Positions 17,805 to 26,019 of a DNA stretch of 64,000 nt are shown here, one piece after another. Source of the DNA: Synoicihabitans lomoniglobus (GTDB taxonomy: Bacteria > Verrucomicrobiota > Verrucomicrobiia > Opitutales > Opitutaceae). Under the pieces are notes generated by a model. The model was given only the letters and a program-made list of their open reading frames with translations, searched no databases and was not told the origin of the DNA. Every line of letters starts with the position of its first letter. Position 1 is the first letter of the stretch. The DNA is taken from NCBI RefSeq assembly GCF_029023725.1, contig NZ_CP119075.1:4583501-4647500 (forward strand), given 5' to 3'. The translations under genes and the position numbers were made by a program.

Positions 17805-18827
17805 CTACCCACCCAAATAACTCATTTCAGCCTTCGCTGTGGACTCGCCGCGCGCCATGATTTCCGCGCGTTCATCGGAATAACGATCCCGGCGACCCGC
17901 CCAGATTCGCGCCACGTAGGCACGCAGTTCAGACGCATCCGCACCGGCGCGTAAACAACCCAACACGTTCCAGCCCAACGCTGTAAACAAGCAGGTGTGC
18001 AGTTTTCCATCCGCCGATAAGCGCGCCCGATGGCAATCTCGGCAAAACGGCTCCGTAATCGAGGCAATGATTCCAATCTCCCCCGCGCCGTCGACATAGC
18101 GGTATCGGGCGGCCACTTCGCCGCGATAAGAGGGTCCCACGGGCTCAATCGCCCACTTCACGCCGATCCGCTCGAGGATCTCCTGCGCGGGCACCACCTG
18201 ATCACCCGTCCAGTGATTGGAACTGCCAACATCCATGAACTCGATAAAGCGCAACGGCAGTTTTCGATCGCGAAAGTAGGCCGCCACCTTTTCGAGCTCA
18301 TGATCATTCACGCCGCGTTGGACGACCATGTTGATCTTCACCGCCAATCCCGCCGCGATGGCCGCGTCGATGGCTCGCAATACCCGGGTGGGATCGAGGC
18401 CTTGACCGTTCATGCGTCCCGCCGTGGCGGCCTCCAGCGAGTCGACCGATATATTGATCCGATCCAACCCCGCCTCCCGCAAAGCCGGCAAATGCCGCTC
18501 CAGTAGCCATCCATTCGTCGTCAGCGCCACATCGCGCACCCCCAGCTCGGTCTTCAAGCGCCTCACCAACTCCGGCAAATCCGGCCGCAACAACGGCTCG
18601 CCTCCGGTCAGCCGTATTTTCTCCACCCCCAATTCCACAAATGCCGCCGCGATGCGCACAATCTCGTCGGTCGTCATCAACTGCGGATCGCGCATGAACT
18701 GATAGCCCGGACCAAACACCTCCCGCGGCATGCAATACGGACACCGAAAATTACACCGATCCGTCACCGATATACGCAAGTCGCGCACCGGTCTGCCTAA
18801 AATGTCCTGCACCGAGCTTTTAGCCAT
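17805..18827 (-). CDS. moaA: GTP 3',8-cyclase, radical SAM enzyme of molybdenum cofactor synthesis
   Basis: 340 residues. The radical-SAM [4Fe-4S] site is C25-x3-C29-x2-C32 (TDRCNFRCPYC). The second cluster is C262, C265 and C279 (FCRDCHRARLSADGKLHTC), and the C-terminus ends in GG, as MoaA needs for activity. It cyclises GTP, and MoaC then completes the first step to cyclic pyranopterin monophosphate. The ATG at 18827 is chosen because MAKSSVQDILGRPVRDLRIS is the usual MoaA beginning and it follows a GGGGAGA ribosome-binding site. The gene diverges from moeA across a 103-bp region holding a long inverted repeat. Confidence 0.96.
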   Translation of the reverse strand: MAKSSVQDILGRPVRDLRISVTDRCNFRCPYCMPREVFGPGYQFMRDPQLMTTDEIVRIAAAFVELGVEKIRLTGGEPLLRPDLPELVRRLKTELGVRDVALTTNGWLLERHLPALREAGLDRINISVDSLEAATAGRMNGQGLDPTRVLRAIDAAIAAGLAVKINMVVQRGVNDHELEKVAAYFRDRKLPLRFIEFMDVGSSNHWTGDQVVPAQEILERIGVKWAIEPVGPSYRGEVAARYRYVDGAGEIGIIASITEPFCRDCHRARLSADGKLHTCLFTALGWNVLGCLRAGADASELRAYVARIWAGRRDRYSDERAEIMARGESTAKAEMSYLGG

Positions 18828-18836
18828 GAATCTCCC

Positions 18837-18917
18837 CACCAAGACGCTAATCGCCCGCGACACAACCTCGGGATGCAGACCGGGGGTTGATCTCCCTGCC
18901 GGATTGTGGTCTTGGTG
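18837..18917 (-). promoter_or_regulatory. Inverted repeat in the moaA-moeA divergent region, candidate structured leader of moaA
   Basis: CACCAAGAC at 18837-18845 is the exact reverse complement of GTCTTGGTG at 18909-18917, and three further pairs (ATC/GAT) extend the arms after a 4-nt bulge. On the moaA strand the 3' arm is directly followed by the GGGGAGA ribosome-binding site, so the stem could control access to it. The enclosed 60 nt are GC-rich and can fold further. moaA leaders in some bacteria carry the Moco riboswitch; I cannot match its consensus here, so the identity is open. Confidence 0.4.
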
Positions 18918-18930
18918 CTCCTCCCCCGCC

Positions 18931-20145
18931 ATGCTTGCCACCCCGACCGCCGCCACCGCAACCATCGCCACGCACTTGACCGTGCTCTCCACCGAAGACT
19001 GCCCGCTGAGCGCGGCCCATGGGCGCATCCTGCGCGGGCCGGTATCGGCGGATCGTCCGCTGCCCCCCTACAATCGCGTCACCATGGATGGCTATGCGGT
19101 CAACAGCGCCGACTGGTCGAGCGATTCGAGCCGGGGCTTGCGGATCACCGGATTTCAAGCCGCCGGTATGATGGCCCAAACCCTCGCGGCCACCGGGCTC
19201 GCCATCGAAATAGCCACCGGCGCCGTGCTCCCCATGGGAGCCGACGCAATCGTGCCTTATGAGGAAGTGGAGCGGACCGATGACACCGTGAAACTCGCCG
19301 CCACCGCCACGTGTCAACCCGGTCAAAACATCCACCGGCTCGGGTCGGACGTCGCCACCGGCACTGCCCTGATCCCCGCCGGCACCCGCCTCACCGGTGC
19401 GGACATCGCCGTGGCCGCGACCGTGGGCGCCGCTCAACTTCGCGTCTCGGCCCGGCCCACGGTCGCCATCATCTCGACCGGCGACGAACTCGTCGAAGTC
19501 GACGCCCGCCACGTGGCTCCCCACCAAATCCGCCGCTCCAACGACCACGCCCTCCGCGCCGCGCTGCTGCAAAGCGGACTCACCGCGCGCATCGAACGCT
19601 TTCACCTCCGCGACCACCGCACCGAAATCGACGCGTCGCTGCGCCATATCCTGGCCGAGTTCGACGTCGTGATCATCAGCGGTGGCGTTTCCAAGGGAAA
19701 ACTCGACCACCTCCCGCAGGCGCTGGCCGACCTCGGCGTGACCCAGCACCTGCGTGGCATTGCTCAACGCCCTGGTAAACCGATGTGGTTTGGCACCACT
19801 CCGCGCCGCACGCCGGTTTTTGCCCTGCCGGGCAATCCCGTTTCGACCTACACCTGCCTGCATCGCTACGTGCTACCAGCCCTGCGTCACATGGCTGGAC
19901 AGACACCCGCTCAGCCCGAGACCGCCATTTTGGCCGAAACCTTCAAGTTCCCCCGTCCCCTCGCCTTCATGCTGCCGGTCAAAGTCGGCACGACCGACGA
20001 CGGACGGAACATCGCCCGCCCCGCCCCGTTCAACACCTCGGGCGATCTGGGGGGATTGCTGGGCACCGACGGGTTCGTCGAACTCCCGGCCGAAACCGAC
20101 ACCTTCGCCGCCGGCACGCCCGTCACCTTATGGCGCTGGACCTGA
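18931..20145 (+). CDS. moeA: Molybdopterin molybdenumtransferase
   Basis: 404 residues. Motifs in order: PPYNRVTMDGYAV near residue 45, GAVLPMGADAIVPYEEVE, the molybdopterin-binding-fold segment ISTGDELVE, IISGGVSKGKLDHLPQAL, GKPMWFG and LPGNPVSTY. This is the MoeA order, and the length is normal. MoeA inserts molybdate into adenylylated molybdopterin. I place the start at the ATG at 18931, since longer frames would read through the moaA leader; no clear ribosome-binding site precedes it. It heads the operon moeA-moaC-moaD-moaE-HAD phosphatase. No mogA or moaB partner is present in the window. Confidence 0.94.
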   Translation: MLATPTAATATIATHLTVLSTEDCPLSAAHGRILRGPVSADRPLPPYNRVTMDGYAVNSADWSSDSSRGLRITGFQAAGMMAQTLAATGLAIEIATGAVLPMGADAIVPYEEVERTDDTVKLAATATCQPGQNIHRLGSDVATGTALIPAGTRLTGADIAVAATVGAAQLRVSARPTVAIISTGDELVEVDARHVAPHQIRRSNDHALRAALLQSGLTARIERFHLRDHRTEIDASLRHILAEFDVVIISGGVSKGKLDHLPQALADLGVTQHLRGIAQRPGKPMWFGTTPRRTPVFALPGNPVSTYTCLHRYVLPALRHMAGQTPAQPETAILAETFKFPRPLAFMLPVKVGTTDDGRNIARPAPFNTSGDLGGLLGTDGFVELPAETDTFAAGTPVTLWRWT

Positions 20146-20174
20146 TCGGTTTCGCCCGCTCTGCTCTGCCCATC

Positions 20175-20672
20175 ATGCTCTCCCATTTGGACGACCAAAA
20201 CCGCCCGCGCATGGTCGACGTCGGGGCCAAAGCGGTGACCGCTCGCCAAGCCCGCGCCCGAGCCCTCGTGCACCTGCCGCCCGCGCTCGCCGCGCTGGTG
20301 GCCGACAACGAAATCGTCGGCAAAAAGGGCCCCGTATTCCAAACCGCCAGCCTCGCCGGCACCATGGCGGTCAAGCGCACCAGTGACCTCATCCCGCTGT
20401 GTCATCCGTTGCCGATCGAAAAGTGCACCATCGAGCTGCACGCCGGTGCTCCCGCCGCCGACGGCTCGATCGACGTGGAGGTGCTCTGCACCGTGGGGGT
20501 CACCGCCAAAACCGGCGTCGAAATGGAAGCCTTGACCGGCGCGACCATCGCCGCACTCACGCTCTACGACATGGGCAAAGCGGTCACGCCCGACATCGTC
20601 ATCCACGACATCCGGCTCGTGGCTAAAACCGGCGGAAAATCCGACTACCAAGCCCCGATCACTCCGGCATGA
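20175..20672 (+). CDS. moaC: Cyclic pyranopterin monophosphate synthase
   Basis: 165 residues, the usual MoaC length (about 160). The N-terminus LSHLDDQNRPRMVDVGAK, the motif IPLCHPLPIEKC and the active-site segment GVTAKTGVEMEALTGA are diagnostic. MoaC converts the MoaA product 3',8-cyclo-GTP to cyclic pyranopterin monophosphate. The ATG at 20175 is preferred over the in-frame ATG at 20130, which would overlap moeA and add 15 atypical residues. The stop overlaps the moaD start by 4 bp (ATGA), so translation is probably coupled. Confidence 0.95.
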   Translation: MLSHLDDQNRPRMVDVGAKAVTARQARARALVHLPPALAALVADNEIVGKKGPVFQTASLAGTMAVKRTSDLIPLCHPLPIEKCTIELHAGAPAADGSIDVEVLCTVGVTAKTGVEMEALTGATIAALTLYDMGKAVTPDIVIHDIRLVAKTGGKSDYQAPITPA

Positions 20673-20911
20673 AGACCTACCAAATTCGTTACTTCGCCAT
20701 CCTGCGCGAACAACGCGGCCTCGCCCACGAAACGCGCCCATCCGCCGCCCCCGACGCTCAGGCACTGTATCAGGAACTTCAGGACGAATACGGTTTCACC
20801 CTGCCCGTCGACCGACTCCGCGCCGCCATCAACGGTGAATTCGCCGCCTGGCCCGCCCCCCTCGCCGACGGCGACGAAATCGTCTTCATCCCCCCCGTCG
20901 CCGGCGGTTAA
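20669..20911 (+). CDS. moaD: Molybdopterin synthase sulfur carrier subunit
   Basis: 80 residues of the ubiquitin-like MoaD/ThiS family. It has the N-terminal strand YQIRYFAILREQRG, DGDEIVFIPPVAGG at the end and the C-terminal Gly-Gly that is adenylylated and thiocarboxylated. It donates sulfur to cyclic pyranopterin monophosphate in complex with MoaE, whose gene begins 5 bp downstream. No activating enzyme (MoeB) gene is seen in this window. Confidence 0.94.
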   Translation: MKTYQIRYFAILREQRGLAHETRPSAAPDAQALYQELQDEYGFTLPVDRLRAAINGEFAAWPAPLADGDEIVFIPPVAGG

Positions 20912-20916
20912 TCGCG

Positions 20917-21360
20917 ATGCCGTTTCGTATCATATCCCAGCCCATCCAGCCCGCCGCGCTCCTTCATCCCCAGGCCGGGGCGTGTGCCACGTTTGAGGGG
21001 TGGGTGCGCAATCACAACGAGGGCCAGGCCGTCGACTCCCTCGAATACGAGGCCTTTGCCGAGCTCGCCGAAAAAGAGGGCGAGCGCGTGCTCGCCGAAG
21101 CCCGCGAGCGCTTCGACTTACTCGCCGTCGAGGCCGTGCACCGGGTCGGCCATCTGCAAATCGGCGACCTCGCCGTGTGGGTGGGCGTGGCCGCCGCTCA
21201 CCGCGGACCCGCCTTCGACGCCTGCCGCTACATTATCGACGAGCTCAAGGCCCGGGTGCCGATCTGGAAGAGGGAGCACTACGCTTCCGGCGAAACCACG
21301 TGGATCAACTGCGCCACCCGCGGCGATTTTGCCGATAAAACTCCGCCGACCGCCTCGTGA
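20917..21360 (+). CDS. moaE: Molybdopterin synthase catalytic subunit
   Basis: 147 residues. CATFEGWVRNHNEG, LEYEAFAELAEKE, VEAVHRVGHLQIGD and the catalytic lysine region VPIWKREHY are typical of MoaE. It forms a heterotetramer with MoaD and adds the two dithiolene sulfurs that make molybdopterin. The gene sits 5 bp after moaD, and its TGA overlaps the next gene's ATG by one base. Confidence 0.95.
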   Translation: MPFRIISQPIQPAALLHPQAGACATFEGWVRNHNEGQAVDSLEYEAFAELAEKEGERVLAEARERFDLLAVEAVHRVGHLQIGDLAVWVGVAAAHRGPAFDACRYIIDELKARVPIWKREHYASGETTWINCATRGDFADKTPPTAS

Positions 21361-22067
21361 TGACACGTTCCGATCGCGCTGAGTTGCCCCTGATTATCTT
21401 CGACGTCGACGGCACCCTGGTCGGAGGCGAATCCTACGACTGGTCCGCCTTTGGCGCGGCGTTCGAGGAGGTCTCGGGCACCACTTTCGCTGCCGGTTTT
21501 TTTGACAAGCTCACCGAAGTCACAGCCTCCGCCATCGTCCGAGCGGCGTTGCCTCAACTCAACGAAACCGCCTTGGCCCACACCATCATCCGAGTCGCCC
21601 ACGGTTACGCCCAACGCTTGGCCGTCGACATCGCCGCCCACCCCGCAGCCTTTCAACCCACTCCCGGCGCCCTCGAGCTCCTCCGCGAACTTTCTGCTCG
21701 CGGCTACAACTGCGCCATCGCGACCGGCGATTGGTTTGAGTCCATTAAACTCAAACTCAACGCCGCGCAAATTCCCTGGCATCCGCTCCCCATCGCGACC
21801 AGCTCGGACCGCCCCACCCGCGCCGAGACGATTGCGCTGGCGGCCGAGCGGTCCGGACGCGCGGTCTCCCAATCCATCTACATCGGAGACGGCACCTGGG
21901 ATCTCCGCGCCACCCAATCTCTGCGTATTCCCTTCATTGGCGTCGGTGCCAAACACCCTGCGCTCGCATCCGCCGGGGCCGAGCATGTGTTCCCTACCTT
22001 GGAGCCCGCCGGGATCTTACCTTTGCTCGACCAGATTCGAGCAAACCGCCGGGTCCCCACCCTCTGA
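21360..22067 (+). CDS. HAD superfamily phosphatase, phosphoglycolate-phosphatase-like
   Basis: 235 residues. Motif I is IIFDVDGTLVGGESYDW (nucleophile Asp and the acid Asp two residues on). Motif II corresponds to CAIATGDW, and IYIGDGTWDLRAT is motif III/IV with the metal-binding Asp. The insert between motifs I and II fits a helical cap. The substrate cannot be assigned. It overlaps the moaE stop (TGATG), with an in-frame GTG one codon earlier, so it is the last gene of the molybdenum cofactor operon, which hints at a linked role such as phosphoester removal from a pterin or nucleotide. That link is inference. Confidence 0.82.
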   Translation: MTRSDRAELPLIIFDVDGTLVGGESYDWSAFGAAFEEVSGTTFAAGFFDKLTEVTASAIVRAALPQLNETALAHTIIRVAHGYAQRLAVDIAAHPAAFQPTPGALELLRELSARGYNCAIATGDWFESIKLKLNAAQIPWHPLPIATSSDRPTRAETIALAAERSGRAVSQSIYIGDGTWDLRATQSLRIPFIGVGAKHPALASAGAEHVFPTLEPAGILPLLDQIRANRRVPTL

Positions 22068-22183
22068 CCCCGGCAAACCGTGCGGACTGTTCGACAAAAA
22101 TCAGGGCGAGTCCGGGATTGAGGCCCACGACGGCAGACCTCAACGTCAGCGCCTTCGAGTGACCCACAACCCCCCTTTGCCGT

Positions 22184-23329
22184 ATGATTTGTTACGTGCC
22201 TGCTGAGAGCGAACCCGGTGAACTCCGCGCCGCTCTTACTCCCACCACCACCGCCGCGCTCGTGAAGCTCGGTCTCACTGTCCAAACCGTGGCCGGCATC
22301 GGCGCCGCCAGCCGTTATCCAGATGCTGAATACACTGCCGCCGGAGCGACACTGGTCGACGATCCGGCCATCGCCCTCGCCGCCGCCGACTTGGTGCTGC
22401 GCGTGCGCAAGCCGTCACCCGCCGATATCGCCACCCTGAAACCCGGGGCCGTGCACCTCAGTTTTCTGGATCCCTTCAACGAGGGTCCGCTACTCGAAGC
22501 CTTCGCGGCCGCCAAAGCCAGCGCGGTCAGCCTCGAAATGATTCCGCGCACCACCCTCGCGCAAAAGATGGACGCCCTCAGCTCCCAGGCTTCCCTCGCC
22601 GGTTACGCCGCCGTGGTGCAAGCCACCGCCCGGGTGCGCAGCGCTCTGCCCATGATGATGACGCCCGCCGGCACCATCATGCCGTGCCGCGTATTTGTCA
22701 TCGGAGCAGGCGTCGCTGGCCTCCAGGCCATCGCCACCGCCAAACGTCTCGGCGCGCGCGTCGAAGCCTTCGATACCCGCCCGGTCGTCGAAGAGCAGGT
22801 CAAATCCCTCGGCGCCCGCTTCGTTAAAATCGATCTCGGTGACACCGGCCAAACCCAGGGCGGCTACGCCAAACAGCTCACGCCCGAACAGGTCGCCAAA
22901 CAGCAAGCCGGCATGGCCAAGGTTTGCAGCCAGTCCGACATCGTCATCACCACCGCCAAGGTCTTCGGCCGCAAGGCCCCCCGCATCGTGTCGGCCGAAA
23001 TGCTCGCCGGCATGAAACCCGGCAGCGTCGTGGTCGACATGGCCCTCGAAAGTGGCGGCAATGTCGAAGGTGCCGTGCCGGGTGAGGACGTCACGACCGC
23101 CAACGGCGTCACCATTCTCGGCCACACGTCGCTCGAATGCACCGTCGCGACCCACGCCACCCAGGTGCTGGCGGCCAACTTCACCGCGTGGATCACCCAC
23201 TTCTGGGACGACGAATCCAAATCACTCAAACTCAACCGCGACGACGAGATCCTCCAAGGCTGCCTCATCACCCACGACGGCGCCATTGTCCACCCACGTT
23301 TCGCGCCCGAAACCTCCACCCAATCTTAA
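22184..23329 (+). CDS. pntAA: NAD(P) transhydrogenase alpha subunit, NAD-binding part (domain I)
   Basis: 381 residues. The alanine dehydrogenase/PNT N-domain begins MICYVPAESEPGELRAALTP, LDPFNEGPLLEAF lies near residue 100, and the Rossmann motif VIGAGVAGLQAIATAKRLGA leads to the acidic EAFDTRP. This is the hydrophilic dI component that binds NAD(H) in three-gene transhydrogenases, which use the proton gradient to reduce NADP+ with NADH. It is followed after 147 bp by pntAB. That is unusually long for this operon, because a large inverted-repeat element occupies the gap. Confidence 0.94.
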   Translation: MICYVPAESEPGELRAALTPTTTAALVKLGLTVQTVAGIGAASRYPDAEYTAAGATLVDDPAIALAAADLVLRVRKPSPADIATLKPGAVHLSFLDPFNEGPLLEAFAAAKASAVSLEMIPRTTLAQKMDALSSQASLAGYAAVVQATARVRSALPMMMTPAGTIMPCRVFVIGAGVAGLQAIATAKRLGARVEAFDTRPVVEEQVKSLGARFVKIDLGDTGQTQGGYAKQLTPEQVAKQQAGMAKVCSQSDIVITTAKVFGRKAPRIVSAEMLAGMKPGSVVVDMALESGGNVEGAVPGEDVTTANGVTILGHTSLECTVATHATQVLAANFTAWITHFWDDESKSLKLNRDDEILQGCLITHDGAIVHPRFAPETSTQS

Positions 23330-23338
23330 TCCCACCAT

Positions 23339-23446
23339 CGTTCTCGTTCTCTTAATCGTTCTCGTTCTCGCCCAAACCTAGCTGAACTCGACGGAAACCG
23401 GCGAAACCAACGAGTTCCCTCGAGAACGATAAAGAGAACGAGAACG
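23339..23446. repeat. Large hairpin element between pntAA and pntAB
   Basis: The 26-nt arms 23339-23364 and 23421-23446 are reverse complements with a single mismatch, and they consist mostly of CGTTCTC units. Inside the loop GAACTCG (23384-23390) and CGAGTTC (23411-23417) form a second stem. CGTTCTC units also spill over just outside the arms. The element is non-coding and not followed by a U-tract, so it looks like a small palindromic repetitive element inserted in the operon. It may act on mRNA processing or on the ratio of the subunits. Confidence 0.75.
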
Positions 23447-23476
23447 AAGAACGATATCCTCCTCCCCTTCCCGCCC

Positions 23477-23785
23477 ATGGACCTCATGTTTCTCTTTTTC
23501 ATCTTCGTGCTGGCCGCGTTCTTGGGCTTTGAGCTCATCGCCAAAGTGCCGTCGCAATTGCATACGCCGCTCATGTCGGGCTCCAACGCGATCTCCGGCA
23601 TCACCATCGTGGGCGCGTTGATCGCCGCCGGTTCCGATGACGGTTCCGTCCTCACCACCGTGCTCGGCACCGCCGCCGTGGCGCTCGCCATGATCAATGT
23701 CGTCGGCGGCTACCTCGTCACTGATCGCATGCTCGGCATGTTCAAAAAGAAGACCGTGGCCAAGAAGGAGGACGCCTCCTCATGA
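23477..23785 (+). CDS. pntAB: NAD(P) transhydrogenase alpha subunit, membrane part
   Basis: 102 residues with three to four hydrophobic segments (DLMFLFFIFVLAAFLGFELI, NAISGITIVGALIAAG, VALAMINVVGGYLV) and a lysine-rich cytoplasmic tail. The motif VPSQLHTPLMSGSNAISGI is characteristic of the membrane part of the PntA alpha subunit when it is encoded separately. Together with PntB it forms the proton-conducting domain. The stop overlaps the pntB start by 4 bp. Confidence 0.93.
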   Translation: MDLMFLFFIFVLAAFLGFELIAKVPSQLHTPLMSGSNAISGITIVGALIAAGSDDGSVLTTVLGTAAVALAMINVVGGYLVTDRMLGMFKKKTVAKKEDASS

Positions 23786-25224
23786 ACGCCGCCGCCCTCA
23801 TCAATCTCGCCTACATCGGCGCGTCGATCCTGTTCATCATCGGCCTCAAAATGCTCGGTCGGCAATCGTCGGCTCGTCGCGGCAACCTGCTGTCGTCGCT
23901 GGGCATGTTGATCGCCGTGGTCATCACGTTGTTCGACCGGCAGGTCGTGAGTTTCCAATGGATTCTCGTCGGGCTCGGCATCGGCACCGTCATCGGTTTC
24001 GCCTGCGCCAAACTCATCAAGATGACGTCGATGCCCGAGATGGTCGCCCTGCTCAACGGCTGCGGTGGTCTTGCCTCGCTGCTCGTGGGCTGGGCCGAAT
24101 ACGGCAAAATCCAAGCGTATGGCTGGGAGCACTACCTCGCATCGTTCGCGGGCAACCCCCTGTTCACCGCGACCGTCATCTTTCTCGCGGTCATCATCGG
24201 CGGCATCACCTTCACCGGCTCGCTCTACGCGTTTGGCAAGTTGTCCGGCCGTCTCAGCGGCAAGCCCGTGCTCTTTGGCGGTCAGCAAATCGTCAACGGC
24301 GCACTCGTGCTCGCGCTGTTGGGGGCAGGCGCTTTGTTCGTCGCCACTCACGGCGACGGCGTGAACGGCGCTTACGCCTTCTACGCGTTTCTGGCCGTGG
24401 CGCTGATTCTCGGCTGGACCCTCGTCATGCCCATCGGCGGCGGTGACATGCCGGTGGTCATCTCGATGTTGAACAGCTTGTCCGGCTTGGCCGCGTGTGC
24501 CGCCGGTTTTGTGATCACCAACAACGTGCTCATCGTGGCCGGCTGTCTCGTCGGCACCAGCGGCGTGATCCTCACCATCATCATGTGCAAGGCCATGAAC
24601 CGCTCGCTCGCCAACGTGCTGTTCTCGGGCTTCGGCGCCGATACCAGCAGCGCGTCCGGCGGCGGTGAGGGCACCATCGAAGGCGAGTTGAAACCCATCT
24701 CGGCCGAGGATTCCTACGCCGTGCTCGAAGCCGCCCGCAACGTCGTGATCGTGCCCGGCTACGGCATGGCCGTCTCGCAGGCCCAACACGCCGTGCGCGA
24801 ACTCGCCGATATGCTGGAGGAGAACGGCGCGGAAGTGAAATTTGCCATCCACCCCGTGGCCGGTCGCATGCCCGGACACATGAACGTGCTGCTCGCCGAA
24901 GCCAGCGTGCCCTACGAACAGCTCATCGAAATGGACACCATTAACCCGCAAATGCCGGCCATGGATGTGGCAATCGTCATCGGCGCGAACGACGTGGTGA
25001 ACCCCGCCGCCGCCCGTGACAAAGCCTCTCCGATTTACGGCATGCCCATCATCAACGCGCACGAAGCGCGCACCGTGATCTGCCTCAAACGCGGCAAGGG
25101 CGCGGGCTTCTCGGGTATTGAAAACCAACTCTTCCTCCTGCCCAACACCCGCATGCTCTACGGCGACGCCAAAGGATCCCTCCAAGCCGTCGCCAGCGAA
25201 TTCAAAGCCGTGGCCGAAGCGTAG
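23782..25224 (+). CDS. pntB: NAD(P) transhydrogenase beta subunit
   Basis: 480 residues. The N-terminal 280 or so residues hold eight or nine membrane helices (LINLAYIGASILFIIGLKML, IGGGDMPVVISMLNSLSGLA). The C-terminal domain III carries NVVIVPGYGMAVSQAQHAV and FAIHPVAGRMPGHMNVLLAEA, then ANDVVNPAA, the NADP(H)-binding fold. It is the proton-translocating partner of PntAA/PntAB and supplies NADPH. The ATGA overlap with pntAB implies coupled translation. Confidence 0.95.
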   Translation: MNAAALINLAYIGASILFIIGLKMLGRQSSARRGNLLSSLGMLIAVVITLFDRQVVSFQWILVGLGIGTVIGFACAKLIKMTSMPEMVALLNGCGGLASLLVGWAEYGKIQAYGWEHYLASFAGNPLFTATVIFLAVIIGGITFTGSLYAFGKLSGRLSGKPVLFGGQQIVNGALVLALLGAGALFVATHGDGVNGAYAFYAFLAVALILGWTLVMPIGGGDMPVVISMLNSLSGLAACAAGFVITNNVLIVAGCLVGTSGVILTIIMCKAMNRSLANVLFSGFGADTSSASGGGEGTIEGELKPISAEDSYAVLEAARNVVIVPGYGMAVSQAQHAVRELADMLEENGAEVKFAIHPVAGRMPGHMNVLLAEASVPYEQLIEMDTINPQMPAMDVAIVIGANDVVNPAAARDKASPIYGMPIINAHEARTVICLKRGKGAGFSGIENQLFLLPNTRMLYGDAKGSLQAVASEFKAVAEA

Positions 25225-25611
25225 TAAGTTGCTCCGTAAAGGGTCGAGGGGCCGACGCTTATCGTCAGAGAGCGGCCATGTCGCCATCGGTGCCACCGCC
25301 CAGGGCACGTTTCTACCCTTGGTAGCGAGCGCCGATTCCAGCTGAAAGGAACATAGCCCGAGGCAGGATGCCTCGGTCACCTTTCGCGCACCGCCACCGT
25401 GGCCGATGCTTCCAGCTTCGGCTCCGTATTCCCGACTCAATCGAGTCTGCCTTCCAATCACCTGATCCCCGCGTATTTTGCCCGTCCCTGTTGAAATCCC
25501 CAGCCTCAATTCACCCTCACCCTCCAGGCTGGTGCCTCCTATTTCCAAAACACACCCTGGCCCGGCTCCCCTTCCCAATCCACGTGAGTTCAAGTTTCTG
25601 TTTCTAACCGC
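25225..25611. other. 387-bp non-coding stretch between pntB and the PIN toxin gene
   Basis: No convincing frame is seen; the open frames here are proline- and serine-rich and lack protein-like composition. The only structure I see is the short hairpin at 25358-25376. This stretch is the left border of the AT-richer minus-strand island. No tRNA, integrase or direct repeat marks the junction. Confidence 0.6.
25358..25376. repeat. Short perfect hairpin CCGAGGC-AGGAT-GCCTCGG
   Basis: A 7-bp stem with a 5-nt loop, 134 bp after pntB. No T-tract follows, so it is a weak terminator at best. It could be part of a genome-wide palindromic repeat family. Confidence 0.4.
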
Positions 25612-26019
25612 TTATCGGAAAGGATTAATAACCTTCAGGCCGTCGTAGTCCTGGCCATGGTTGAGGTCTTCGGAATAAAGGGTGTGACAACCAAGTTCCT
25701 GAGCGGCGGCGATGATGGCAGCATCCCAATAGGAGGTTTGAAATCGTTGTCGGATCTCCAGCGCCCGCAGGATGGAGTCAGGGCCGGGTTGCTGGCAGGG
25801 ATAGGTGAGCAGCTGGCGAACGGTGCGCTCGAGAGCCTGAGGAGGCTGACCCAGACGGGCTTTTTTCAGGCAGGTATTGATGAATTCCTGGACCACTTGA
25901 ATGGACAGATGAATGTCAGCTTCACCTAGAAGTTCCAATGCCGTGTCCCGCTTGGGCGCATCGGCCGGGTCGACCGAAACCGAATAGACGAAAACATTGG
26001 TGTCGAGAAACTCGCTCAT
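25612..26019 (-). CDS. vapC: PIN-domain ribonuclease toxin, VapC-like
   Basis: 135 residues. The PIN fold acidic residues are visible: the first Asp in FLDTNVFVYS, Glu in SIQVVQEFINT, and the C-terminal pair in SYWDAAIIAAA and LYSEDLNHGQ. VapC toxins are Mg-dependent endoribonucleases that cleave tRNA or rRNA. The gene overlaps the upstream antitoxin stop by 4 bp, the standard antitoxin-toxin order. The name vapC is given for the class, not for a specific orthologue. Confidence 0.85.
   Translation of the reverse strand: MSEFLDTNVFVYSVSVDPADAPKRDTALELLGEADIHLSIQVVQEFINTCLKKARLGQPPQALERTVRQLLTYPCQQPGPDSILRALEIRQRFQTSYWDAAIIAAAQELGCHTLYSEDLNHGQDYDGLKVINPFR

Noticed and set aside
18730..18930. 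Longer N-terminus for MoeA and, on the other strand, for MoaA
   Set aside because: Both extensions run through the divergent promoter and inverted-repeat region and add residues not seen in either family.
23710..25593. 627-residue minus-strand open frame across pntB
   Set aside because: It is His/Gly/Asp-rich and antisense to the clearly identified pntAB and pntB genes, with no recognisable motif.
25368..25607. Plus-strand 79-residue frame after pntB
   Set aside because: Pro/Ser/Phe-rich low-complexity translation, no ribosome-binding site and no plausible domain.
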